Under the pieces are notes generated by a model. It saw only the letters and a list, made by a program, of their open reading frames with translations, was not told the DNA's origin and ran no database searches. From positions 59,894,601-59,958,600 of the forward strand of contig CM064867.1 of NCBI GenBank assembly GCA_032719365.1: DNA of 64,000 bases, written 5' to 3'. A program made the position numbers and the translations under genes. Positions 9,773 through 24,119 of this stretch are shown piece after piece (position 1 is the first letter of the stretch; every line of letters starts with the position of its first letter). The stretch is from Prinsepia uniflora (taxonomy: Eukaryota; Streptophyta; Magnoliopsida; Rosales; Rosaceae).

Positions 9773-12598
9773 TGTAACGCCTCGGAAATTCGGAAAAGTG
9801 TAATATTGTAAAATATTGAATAAAATGACGTTTTTACCCCTGTGAGTCGTTTGGTCAATTTGTTAACTTTTTGATTTGAGGGTCGAACGGATGTTGACCG
9901 ATGACCGTGATGTAGTTCGGGACGTCACGAGTTCATAGACAGGTGGCACGTCCGATTCGGACGAACAGGGTGAAAGTTATGACGTTAGGAAGTCCAGGGG
10001 CATTATCGTAATTTGGATGTTATAAGGGAAAAAGTTGACTTTTTGTTTGACAATTGGTTTTCACATGACTCGAAGACCGTTAGATTCGTCTCGATGCCCC
10101 AAATACAACGACTGGCGGCACGGGTGAAACGGACACCGGATGACCGAGTTACGGGTCACAGAAGTTGGAGGGCATTTTGGTAATTATTGCACTGAGGGGT
10201 ATTTTGGTCATTTGCACAGCGGTTACTGTAGCACCACCGTGAAAAACAGAGTGCACGGCTATGCCGTGGTGTTTTGTGCGTGTAATTGTTTATGGCTTTA
10301 GTGGACTGGTGAGTGGGTTTAGTTTATGGACTTTAACACTGTGGGAGGCATTCAGGCGTGTCTCGGCAGAGTCTCAGAGCACGGGGGAGGTTTTAAAATT
10401 GTTCTTGGGGTCTGTTTGCGGGAAACAACTGCCCAGTGATCAGCTAAAGGATTCCCACGAGTTGTCGTCTCATTTCGATCGACTAACCGAGTTAGAGGAA
10501 GTGGGGAGTTCATTTTGGAGTCAGTGGAGTGTTGCGAGCCTGAGAGAAAACCAGAGAGCTGAGTTCTGGAAAAATGGAGGGAAATTCGAAGGTTGGGTTT
10601 TGAGGTGAGTTGAACCAAATTGAGGGTGGAATTAGTCTTCTGGGATCCTTGCTAACACGACCGTGCAAGAATTGAAGACCTTTGATCACGGTTTGCCCAA
10701 GAACCTGTTTTCTGTTTCAGAGAAAATACAGTGTTGAGGACGACGACTTTCAAGTGAGTTTTGGGTCAATTGAATGGATGTTTGGGTTTGTCTAGGTCCC
10801 CTTAAGCTACTGTCTGAATTAATTAGGTAGTGGGTTCGATCTGGGTGAGTTGTGGACTTCGACCTGATTTGAGGTTCCAGTTTGGATTGGTCGATAGGGT
10901 CCAAGTCGAGGTTAATAATCGACATAGAACTGAAATTAAAAGGTTACAGAAAAAGTTAGAATAAAAAACGAGAGCAATTGATTGAGATTTGAAGGTTAAC
11001 TGGTCGGGTTGAGTCGCGGGTACTAGACCCGTTTAACAGGCAATTCGGGTGAGGGAGAAGACACTGTAGAAGGCGCGTGGCCTTCACGCGCAGCCACTTT
11101 GGACGGCGCGTGATGGCGCGTGTGAGGTCCTCTCCGATCACGGTCAACTGAGGTTTTCTTCCTTTTAATGTTTTTAACATTTTATCTTTAACGTTCGAGT
11201 TGATTGGGAGTCGTACGGGATAAGTTCGAGGGTTCGGAAGTTTAGGTCCTTAGTTTAATTACGCGGAAAAATCTGGAAAAATTAGGGAAAATCTTACGAG
11301 TTATTTGGGGATGACTGTAACCCTCCTTGTACGTTTTTACAGGCCCGGACATTTCCGAAGCTACGGAGGAGCGCACGGGGCGCGATTGACGCGTCCTAAA
11401 ACCGTGAGTGGACTCTTGATTTCCAAATTGTGCATGCATGACTATTTTACTTAATTATCTTGTGTTTTCACTTATGATTATATGATGATAAATATGCTAT
11501 TTCGGTTTTACGTGGTTTCACGCTTTTCGAGATAAATATCGTATTACACGCATTTCGAGGTTACCATTTTCGCCTATGCATGAATGATGTTTTGATGAAG
11601 TCATTGGATATGATTATGCATGTTACGTATTTATGACGTTTGATTATATTTGTGAGGTGATTTCGGGAATTGCACGTTTTGGTATTTGCATGTGAATTCG
11701 GACACAAGTCCTATTTTGACAAGTTATGATTTCGGAATGAATTTTTGGAAAATGGATCATGATGAATCGTGTTTATAAATGGTTTTGGTTTTAAAGACTC
11801 GGTTGATTGTTGGATCTGGTTTTGGGTTTAAAGACCCGGTTAATTGATGACGGGGCGGGCCCGGTAAATTGAGTTTAAAGACTCGTGAGTTTAAAGACTC
11901 GGTTATTGTGATACCCCCCGAGGCCTATTGATTATGCTTTGAGTTTAAAGACTCGTTGATATCCCGAGAAGGCCTGATATTGAGTTTAAAGACTCGGATG
12001 GATCCAACGGTTTAATTGTGATTGTTTATTCACTTTTTACTTGATTTTCGTAATCGATGTTTCAAATTAACGGTTTATGGATTTTGGTAATATTATATTA
12101 ATTTACACGAGTTATTACGGTTTTTCTGCAATGTTTTCCATGTGTTTCGGAAAAAGAGATTTCGAATGTTTAATACGCGTTTTTTTTTTTAACTGGTTAT
12201 GCATGCGTGTGGTAAAACTGGAGGGCGAACCCCGGATTCCTTAAACTGTTTTCTGCAAACCTTTGTTTCGGTCCACTCACATTTTGTTGTTTTAACTACC
12301 CTCCAGGTCGTGGTACAAGTTCGGGGGCTAGCACCGAGGCAGAGGCAGAGGCATAAAGTTTCCGTTGCGGAGTAGTCAGTTCACAGAGTAGGATTTGATC
12401 TTTAACTTGTTTTGTAATATCATGCTCTGTGAAACTAAGGACTTGAGGTCCAGTCGGTTGTATTTGTTTAATCTCCATGGTCTGACAATGGGTGTGATGT
12501 AATATTATTTTGGTTTTCCGGTCTTTTGGATTCGATTGTCAGACTGGAGCAGGATGCTTCTCGATTATCGAGGCGTTGATCGGGGGTGGGTCCTGTCA
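9773..12598 (+). repeat. 3' LTR of element A
   Basis: TGTAACGCCTCGG ... GGGTCCTGTCA, followed by CTTCT (target duplication). It carries GTGAGTGGAC at 11404-11413, TGCATGCAT near 11430, the GAGTTTAAAGACTCG array (about 11787-11998), ATGCATGC near 12199 and the exact partner GTCCACTCAC at 12271-12280. A CCCTCCAGGTCG site at about 12300 resembles a 3' splice site. Confidence 0.95.
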
Positions 12599-12603
12599 CT
12601 TCT

Positions 12604-13436
12604 GATTACGCATGAGGGCGCGTCAACCAGAATCTGGTGAAGTCGTCAACACAAAAAGTGTTCCTTGTTGTCTGTTGAGTTTAATGGCTCATGAATCAAA
12701 TCAATTGGACATCATATGAAGAAGTTGTGCACGTTCAAAGTTTTAAGATTTATTTATTTATTCCTAAATGATTTCAGAATTTTTTAGTTAATTAAAGGGT
12801 TCAATATCAACCTATCTTGATTATTATGAGAAAATTAACAAGAATAAAGCTACAGATAATTTCTAGGAATGAGAAAGATAAGGGAAGCATGGTTATAGTG
12901 TTATTAAGTGTTAAATTGGATATATGATATACATATGTATTATAGTGAATGATATGCAAAGGTCTTATATGATCATGTTAATGCCTAAATAGTGATAAAG
13001 GTATGTATGATTACAATATGGTAATTATGTATCAATTTGGGTTATTAAAACAATTGAGATTTACAGAGGAATTAATTAAGAAAGATAATGAAGGCTTATG
13101 GTTTGTGGGAATTATTCTAATGGATTTAGAAGGCTAAATTGGAAACAATTTTGTGTAAAACTGCATATTAGACATCATCGTTTAGATTACTATGTAATTG
13201 TTAGTTGCAAGAAATGTGTATAACTTTGTAGATACTTTGGGATTACAACTGCACATGTAGTTATAAACCTAGATGGGTTTAGTGGGTCGGTGGTGGGCGG
13301 TAGCCCCGTAAGGTGGAATTAATTTTGGTTTATTCTGGATTTAAAATTTGTAAAAAAATCCCTTGTCCGACCCGAGCGGTCAGACGGGAGTAAGACCGGT
13401 CCAGTTTCTCATGATAATTTGGGACAGGTCCTGTCA
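12604..13436 (+). mobile_element. LTR H, right fragment
   Basis: Non-coding continuation of the LTR interrupted by element A. It ends GGGACAGGTCCTGTCA at 13436, the standard terminus, and is followed by GAAAG and then by sequence matching the C-type LTR. No primer site follows, so H is a solo LTR or a 3' LTR inserted in C's 5' LTR. AT-rich, with no gene. Confidence 0.65.
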
Positions 13437-13627
13437 GAAAGTCTAGGCTTGTTAGGTGCATTTTGGGTTTAAAGGGCATTTTAATCATTTTGCAAATCAG
13501 ATGTTTGTGTGTAAGGTTGTAGGAGTTTGACATATGTCCTCTCCTTAAGCCCTTGTTGCACCATCATAGGAGGAAGGAGATGAGTATTTTGGTGTGTTTT
13601 AAGATGAAAGTGTCATGTGAGTTTGTT

Positions 13628-14141
13628 TGTCACAACCCGACCCATCTAGCATGATATTTTCTGCTTTGAGCCATGCCCTCATGGTTTTGTTAATGTGAAC
13701 TCACACCCAACTTCATAGTCGGTCACCTATCTTGGGATTTCTCCAGCTTAATCTCGCTTAACTTTAGCGTTCCAATCAAACCTAAAGCTAGTGAGCTCCC
13801 AAAAGGCCTCGTGCTAGGAAGGTACGGGCCCACACATATAAGACACTTCACCTTTCCCTCCCCCAGTGATGTGAGATTGTTCACCATTCTTCTCTAGACA
13901 CGGGTCTTACAATCCACCTCCCTTGGGAACTCACATGCAACATCCCTATAGGTCACCCATCTTGAGATTGCTCTAGCCCAATCTTGCTTAACTTTGGAGT
14001 CCCAATCAAACCCAAAGCCAACGAGCTCCCAAAAGGCCTCGTGCTAGGAAGGTACGTGCCCACACATATAAGACACTTCACCTTTCCCTCCCTGAGCGAT
14101 GTGGGATTGTTTACCATTCTTCTCTAGGCACAGGTCTTACA
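13628..14141 (-). mobile_element. Cassandra-type TRIM with 5S rRNA-like LTRs
   Basis: A short element with a perfect TTGTT duplication (13623-13627 and 14142-14146). It contains two related units, 13628-13911 and about 13922-14141, each with a minus-strand block resembling the 3' half of 5S rRNA (AAGTTAAGC...TTGGGC...GATGGGTGACC). That includes the internal control region that lets RNA polymerase III transcribe Cassandra elements. Other Cassandra hallmarks are the GAGCTCCCAAAAGGCCTCGTGCTAGG stretch and the 'tgtcacaacccg' end. Only a polypurine-like AAGGGAGGTGGAT remains between the units, so the primer site and the end of one LTR are deleted. It encodes no protein, as is normal for a TRIM. 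Confidence 0.85.
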
Positions 14142-15724
14142 TTGTTTATAGGGGAAACACCATAACCCAAGAACTACCAAGAAAGAGAGAACCACAAATA
14201 GCTAGGGAGAGAGGGAAAGAAGAAGGAAAGAAGAAAAACAAAGAAGAAAGAGAAAAAGAGAAAAAAAAGAGGAAGAAAACCGAGACTCGAAAATTGAAAA
14301 TTCTCACCCGTGAGTCCTTAGGTTGTTTAAGGAGTTCAAACTTCAAACCAAGGATGCTAATCACTTCCTTGACCTCCTCAAAAGCTAGAACGTCAAAAGA
14401 CTGAAGGTTTGGCACGTGGGAAGGCTTGGAACCCATGGAGGAAAGCTTGGCCAAAAAGCTTGGAATCAGGTTGAAGCCTAAGGTGAGTGTTTCGAAGTTT
14501 TAAAGCCATATAACTATTCTTAGGATCAATTAGATGAATTTTGGTGGTTAAAATGAAGAAAATGTTTGAGAAATGGTCAATTTCGAATTAGGTCATGGCC
14601 GACCGATTAGGCGACCTTAGTTGCAGAGAATCGGGTCGTGGCTAGAGATTGAAGACGACCCTTATACAAGGCGCGTGAAGCCCATAGGCAGAGATTGAAG
14701 ACGACCCTTGTGCAAGGCCCGTGAGGCCCATAGGCAGAGATTAAAGACGACCCTTGTGCAAGGGTGGAGCATAGGGGCCTGTGCCACCTCACCTCGAAGT
14801 ACGATTAACACAATTTTTCATGTTCTTAATATTACAAACCCAATGGTGCAGGTTTCGAGTTGATCGAACACCATTTCTAGGTAGTTTTATGTGTCGAAAT
14901 GTATTTTTAATTTTAAAAATTCATATTTAAATCTTGGGGATTTGCAATTGTATTAGGAGATTACATGGGATGTCAGTGACTCGAAATTATACCATAGCCA
15001 CCGATGCCGGCAAGGAACACTCGAATTGAGAATAAATCTCGAAATAAGACTGTGAGTGGACTTTTATTTTAATTAAAACATTATGCATGCATATTTAATC
15101 ATTTTAATTGCATCATTATAAGATTTACGTTGCCATGGTTTGATTACAATTTTAAATATGTTTGGATGATTTTCGGGAATTTATTGACTGATTTTGAGTA
15201 CAGGTTTTACGATGTTCGCGAAAATTGTGTTTTGGGCTTAGACCCAGGTTTTGGAACGTGAATTTGACTTATAATTCATTGAGGGTTATATATATGTATC
15301 TTTTTTCGATATTTGTGAATTGTTTTGTTGACGGACAACCATCCTCGGATAACTGGTTAGTCTTAGACGTTCGGAGCAGGGCTGCGTTTTCCTGATATAG
15401 GTTATTTGGTTAGTCTCATACGTCCAGAGTTGAGCTCTGTTTTCTTGAGAGTAGTGATTCGATTATGACCCAAAAGTCTAGATCAGGCCTTTGTTTTCTT
15501 GGGAAGGTTTTCACTTGGACGTCCGGAGCTAGACCACGTTTTCCTGAATGGTTTTACTTACTGGTAGTGCGGTTTGATTATGATGATTGATATTCGAGCA
15601 TCAAGGATAGGTTGGTTGTGGATGATTATTGCCATTTGTGCCCTAATATTTCCATAATGATTTGAGTTACTAGTACTAATTGATTTATGGATATTTACTC
15701 ATAATTCGAGATTCATGGTTTATA

Positions 15725-17477
15725 TGACAGGACTCGTCCCTACAATACTATGATAACCACATTCGGTCCTACTCCAGTCTGACAAGTAACGTAAATATCG
15801 AAGTTTTCTTCCCATTGCCAGATAGGGATGTTTCGTACTTTATCCAATATTCACATTTTTTTATATTAAGCAAACTAGGTCCACTCTCATTGGGTTACCA
15901 CTCACGTCCAACCGACTAACCCCATTGAGTCATGGAACTCATCTACTAGCTTCCTCTCGCCTTGTTTTGTAAAATAAGTATTTAGTGCTATATGTAAATT
16001 ATTTCAATAAAATTACATAACATAACAAAGTAATTAAAGTAATACATATGCCTAATAATTTTAAGGAACGGAAAATTTGTGAAGAAGAGTTTGTTTATAG
16101 TTTGTACATAACTTAAATCACTAATTATACACCTTTTTATATCTTTTGTATAATTTCTGATTCATCATAAATTAATGTTAATGACCATTAATAAGCATAT
16201 AAACTTTAAGCTTAATCAAGCCATAATAAATTATAATAATTAAAAACCCATTAAACATTATGCCTTTTTCACTATCTATTTAAAACTTCCCAATCACCAT
16301 AATTTACCATTATTAATATCCAAAATCACTAAGATTGTTTGTCCAAGTCAACCTTATTTAAGTTCCTTTAATTTTATGGAAGTAAACTCTGAAAATATAA
16401 ACATAATATATATAATAAATTGAACATCTGAAACTGTACCTAAATGGCGTTTAATTAACTCGAACTTCATACCAATAAGCTCGTAATTTCATGAGAAAGA
16501 ACTTTCATGTTGATCGTACCACTAGGAGTTTCCACACGCGCCTAGATGCCGGCGAAAAGCCCCTGTGCGTGGTAGCCACGCGCCTGTCACGGGCTTTTTT
16601 AACCTCTATTGGGTTGACCCGGTTCCCTGCAACTCAGGTCATTCAACTCACGATTCTAACCCGGCTGTATCTCAGCTATTCGTCGACCATTCCCAACAAG
16701 TCAAGCATCAAAATTCATCGTTTTAAACCCAGGAAGATATCTCAGGTATTAAAAGAAAGAAATACTTACCTAAACTCACAGTGCGAGCTTACCAACTTTC
16801 GGCCATAGCTCATAATCTAACATTCTCGCTTTCCCACGTTCAAAACATCCTTTTTTTGTCCCAACATGATCGAAGGGACCTACACAACATGTTATGATCC
16901 TTAGTTACAAGCTAAATGTCCCCAATTTTTTTGGATAGCTCACGAACTATGGGTTGAATGTTCACTGGCTTGCTCACGGTTACACATTAGGGTGTCCCAA
17001 CCTCACCAGACTTCTCCTTCTTCACTCTTGGCTTCCTTTAGTTCACTCATTCCCTTATTTCGCCTTCACGGGTTGGTTTTGGTGGGTATTCTTCCACCAC
17101 CCGAACAACCTACTTTGCACACACACACCCTCTATATATACTACACACTAAGTTAATGGAAGCAAGATGAATAAAAAGGTGGGAAAAAATGAAGAACAAT
17201 CTAGAATAACCTAGGTTCTTCTTGCCAAATTACCAAGATACCTTTATATCCAAAATGCCCCTAGTTACTTTTGACCCATAACGCACCTATTCCATATCTG
17301 ATTTCGACATACCACCTGTTTATGGACTCAGGATTTAGAGACCTTCGTAATGGTTATCACGAAATATCTAAAAAGTGTCTAGGTCAAAAAGTCAACTTTT
17401 GACCTATAGGAGTAGAATTTTCATTTCCCTTTTCAAATTTTCTCAATTCTTTTCTTTCGAATTTTCAAGTCGTTACA
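15725..17477 (-). mobile_element. Solo LTR I in element C's 5' LTR
   Basis: It is bounded by TGACAGGACTCGTCC on the left (the complement of an LTR end) and AAGTCGTTACA on the right (the complement of a TGTAACG start). The flanks TTATA (15720-15724) and TCATA (17478-17482) differ by one base. The insertion is missing from the matching place in C's 3' LTR (near 37770). It is shorter than the other LTRs, and I do not find the bracketing inverted decamer in it, so it may be internally deleted. Confidence 0.8.
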
Positions 17478-17817
17478 TCATATGTTGTTTTTGAATCGAG
17501 ATTTAATAATTTTTTGTATGCATGCATAATTTTAGAAAATGGAGGGCAAACGACTATTGTTTTCGAACTACGTTTTTGAATGTCTATTTTCATCTACTCA
17601 CATGTTTTATTGGTTTTACTTGCCCTCCATGTATCCATGCATACGTTTTATGCTCTTTAAGCAATTATGAAAAGTATCCATAGTTTGACAATTGATTGGT
17701 TTTGAGGATATTGTGTGGTACTTTTGAGGTTAACCTCAACTTTTGGTATTGATTGTCATGCGGGAGTAGGATCCTTCACGATTATCAATGTCTTTTCAAG
17801 GACAAGTCCTGTCAACT

Positions 17818-17830
17818 TGGTATCAGAGCA
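17818..17830 (+). promoter_or_regulatory. Primer binding site, element C
   Basis: TGGTATCAGAGCA follows the LTR end by three bases; it is complementary to initiator tRNA-Met. Confidence 0.9.
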
Positions 17831-17910
17831 TAAGTATGTTTTACTTGGCTGCACTTCTGAGGTGCATGGTATGTACTAAGTTGTATTTATTTTAGGAAAA
17901 AGTAACAACT

Positions 17911-18785
17911 ATGCATCCAAGACGAGATCACTGTGCATGGCCTAAAGATGAGACATAACGAGTTAGAGAGGATCCAGATATTGAGAGAGCCTAGTGGTTA
18001 GGGGAAACTATTTTTAAGGGTAAGGTGAGCCCGAAAGAGGCGGAAGAATAGATTATCCGCTTGTAGAGGATTTTTGAGATTATGAGACGTCCACTGATGG
18101 GCGTGGTCCTATTAGGCACTTTCCAGTTGGGTGGTTATGCATATTAATGGTGGCTGGGGTTATAGATGACGGGCTAAGATGTCTAGACCTTGACGTGGGA
18201 GACATTTAGAGATAGATTTCTAGATTAGTTATGTCCTCATTCATTTCGTAATGCTAAAGAGGTAGAGTTCTTGCGGTTGCAGTAGAGGAGTATGACGGTA
18301 GCCCAGTATGAACAGAATTGTCTAAGTTTGTCTCTGTTCGCCTTGTCATTCATGACAATCTAGGTGGAAAAGTGCCGAAAAATTTGAGTTGGGCCCACGA
18401 GATGATATAAGGGCTACTGTGATAATATGATCCTTTTTCACCTTGAGAGAGTTATAAGACGTTGCCATCTGAGTAGAGGCGAGTTTACGAGTGCGGGAAC
18501 AAGGAGTGAGTTCTAGTAAAAATGTGAATGTCTCTATACTGGTAGTGATTGTATAGGTTCAAGTAGTAGAGGGATTGGGCAAGGAGGTACCTGGAATTTT
18601 GGGTCGAGACCTCAAAATTTTACTCGGCCTAGTCAAGATCTAGTAAAGTAGATAGATAGATGAGAGAGTAGACCCACACAGCCCTATACAATCCATTACT
18701 TTGCATGTGGAGAGCCTGGTCACATCTAAAAGGATTTTCTGAATGGTAAAGGCAGCGGTATGACAGGGCATGATGCAACAGACTA
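17911..18785 (+). pseudogene. Element C gag, many stops
   Basis: From ATG at 17911 the frame can still be followed as gag: MHPRRDHCAWP, ERA, TLTWETFRDRFLD, CPHSFRNAKEVEFLRLQ, SMTVAQYEQ and VEKCRK align with element A's gag. About eleven in-frame stops occur before the frame slips near 18380, eight of them TAG and three TAA. A ruined zinc knuckle (HYFACGEPGHI) lies near 18700. LTR D cuts the gene at 18786. The element order and the primer site just upstream make the identity secure despite the decay. Confidence 0.85.
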
Positions 18786-21439
<2,654 letters not shown>

Positions 21440-22019
21440 GACTTGTGGTACATTAGGAGCATGGTCGATCTTTAGGAGCACAAGCTAGAGTGTTTTCTTA
21501 GTGACAGGTATCTTATCTATCTTTCAAGATGATGCGCGTATTTTGATAGATCCTAGGGCTATGCATTCGTTTGTTTCTCGAGGATTTACAGTACTAGTAG
21601 ACAACTAAATATCACTTATTGGTTATGATATGGGGTTCGTACATCTACTGAGGATGTTTTACTTGATGATTAAACATGCTAGTAGTGGCATGGATTACAA
21701 ATATAGGGTTAGGGCTTGAATATGAGTCTGGATATTCAAGTACGATTCGAACATAAGTCAGGATGTTGGACTAGTACTTGGAAGGAGCCAGAAAGGCTCG
21801 TGAAGAAGCCAAAAGGTGGAAATGTTGATTAGCATTTCAAATAATGAATGAGGATTCGTGATGGAACTCGAGACAGTGTTGCTGGCTCAGAAACACTAGT
21901 TGTTGGATAGAAAAGTTTGAGTTTGTGTATTGATTACAGGCAACTCAACAAGGTGGCAGTATGGAATAAGTACCTCCTACCTCGGATAGATGATTTGTTT
22001 GATAAGTTGAGAAAGGCTA
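21440..22019 (+). pseudogene. Element C protease and start of RT (fragments)
   Basis: Two recognisable blocks lie between LTR D and element E. Near 21520-21590 a protease reads ARILIDPRAMHSFVSRGF, matching the active-site region of the family with DPR in place of DSG. Near 21915-22015 an RT block reads LCIDYRQLNKVAVWNKY, then LPRIDDLFDKLRKA. Between them the sequence is too decayed to follow. Element E inserted immediately after the RT block, with GGCTA (22015-22019) as its left duplication; RT continues at 35745. Confidence 0.85.
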
Positions 22020-24119
22020 TGTAACAACTCGGCCAGAATTTCGGGATTAACTAAGGAGTAATTAAGGATTATCGTGACTAATCAGGAATTAGTCGAGGGA
22101 ATTTGGACGAGCAGTGTAAAATGACCGTTTTGCCCTTGAAATTGGGTAAAAAGTTGAATTTTAAACAGGGAGGTCAAATACAAGAGGACCGAGGACCGTT
22201 ACATAGATAGGGTCGATACGAGTCCGTAGACAAGCGGCATGTCGAAATTGGACGTTCGAATGGAAAGTTACGGATCTAGAACGAAAAATAATACCATTGC
22301 ACGCAAATCGAGAAATTGGACACGACGACTGTTTTGATTGGATAAATATCTGGGGAGGACCCACCAGATGCGTGACCAATGTCACCCATCTGATTAGCCC
22401 AAACCCCAATTAATTGGGTCCTTATCTTTATCCTCCTCTGTGCTTCTAACCCGTGAAACTCCCCAAACCCAAATCCTAAACACTACCTTATCTTCTAACC
22501 TCACCATTATCTGTGTTCATCTGCGGGACTAGAGAGCTGAGTGGACGGAAGCCACGACGGAAATTACGGCGGCGAGGTAAGAATCTGAAACCCATAAACC
22601 GTGTTTGAACCAAAAATTGGAAAACCTGGTTTTGATGAGTGTTGGTTATTTTGGTGGATTGGATGAGGTTCTCGGGGTCTGTACGAGTCGATTGAGACCA
22701 GTTTCGAAGGATTTGATGACATGTGTTAGCTGGAATCCACGCTTCTAGGTGCCCGATTACTGTGCATCCATAAACAGGTATGATCTAGGCTTGATTTCTT
22801 AGTTTTGAGTCCATAGATCGAGCAGGAATGACCAGAATACCAAGTAGGAAGCAACAAGATCGAATTTGGGTTGGAATCGAAGGTTTTAGGGCCTAGTAGG
22901 GTCGCGAGTCTGTACGACCCAAATTGCAAAACCCATCGAGAGGTAGGAGAGAAGATGACATCAATCACAGACTGTCAAGGGTCACTAACATGTCAGTGAC
23001 GTGGACCAATGGCAGGCTGACACTTGGCACTATTAGAGCCTGTTAGGCTGACGTCAGCAATGACTGCTGACGTCAGCGTTGACTTTTGTCAGCATTGACC
23101 ATGCGCATGAAGGCGGGTGGGAGTGAATTTCGAGGTGGGACTAGTGTCAATTGAAAGGTTTTGATGATCCGGATCCAATGGTGGTGGTTTCAGGTCTATT
23201 GGAGATCGTTAGGGTGGTCAAATCGAGGTTTTTAGCCTCAGGAAAAGTGTTTGGGACATGTTCCCATGGCTGGTACTTTTTATAGGTTTAAGGTATTACC
23301 TTATAGAGTCCGTTAGTAACCTTTTGTATGATTTGGACAGGTCCGGAAGTTCCAGAGAAAGTGAATTAGACCTGGAGAGGCTTATGGCATGCGTATCGAG
23401 GCGCAGCTAGGACGGTTTATGAGTGAACTTTTGTTTTCTAAATATGATGCATGCATAATTGTTTTATATGATTTATATATGTGATTGCTATGGTTTTGAT
23501 TATGGTATTTATGATTACGTATTTGCATGTATTTCGAGGTTGTGGTATTCTACTGTGTTTATATGTGCTGGTATTTCAATGATGGTTTGATGAACTTATT
23601 TTGGATTTGGAAATATGGAATCGAGCATGAGACCCATTTGATTTGGAAACTATCAGACTTGGAGACCATTTGATTTAATTAAGTATCGGGCATGAGTCCC
23701 AGTTATGGTTTACGAAATGGATTTACGATGGTTTTATGGAAAATCTGGGCAGGGCCCATTTTAAAAGTTTTAAAAGGATTTATAAAATGTTTTCCATATA
23801 CCATCCTTATATGTGGATATGTGGATTGTCTCCTCCAACTGTCTGGGACAATGGGGGTAGTGACGACGCATTGCCTGTGAGGGGTCATTACATAGAGCGA
23901 CCGGACCGTATAGTAACTTAGGAGCAGGATTTCTATTATTAGATGTCAATGACGTCAGACATCCGGGATGCCATAGATAGCTCGGAGAGACCCCGAGCGG
24001 CACGGGTAGCCTTAGACCGTGACATGACGTTTAATACGCTAGTCGTTTGGGATGCCAAGGATTGGTATAAACCGTATTTCACTGGATTTACATATTTGTA
24101 TTTCTGTGCTGTTTAATGG

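Larger units (their letters stand above)
2369..12598 (+). mobile_element. Element A: Tekay-type Ty3/gypsy retrotransposon (chromovirus)
   Basis: A complete but disabled element. It has two LTRs of about 2.8 kb, a tRNA-Met primer site, one gag-pol reading frame in the order gag, protease, reverse transcriptase, RNase H, integrase, chromodomain, and a polypurine tract. It is flanked by CATCT (2364-2368) and CTTCT (12599-12603), a target duplication with one mismatch. The pol order and the C-terminal chromodomain place it among chromoviruses; long LTRs and the DRKDKVLRRK-type tail fit the Tekay/Del clade. Several stops and two frameshifts break the polyprotein. The two LTRs are very similar, so A is probably among the younger insertions here. 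Confidence 0.95.
13442..17814 (+). repeat. 5' LTR of element C (partial; holds Cassandra and solo LTR I)
   Basis: It matches the C 3' LTR from 'tctaggcttgttagg' onward: the cataggaggaaggagatgag line, the purine-rich gagaaagagaaaaaa stretch (14210-14280), 'gtgagtggacttttattttaatt' near 15051, repeated cgttcgga...gcgttttcctga lines (15350-15570) and ...GACAAGTCCTGTCA at 17814. Two insertions break it, 13628-14141 and 15725-17477; both are absent from the 3' LTR, which confirms their borders. Confidence 0.85.

Noticed and set aside
13650..14141. Genuine 5S rRNA gene
   Set aside because: Only about the 3' half of 5S is recognisable, with many changes, in a Cassandra context with its own target duplication.
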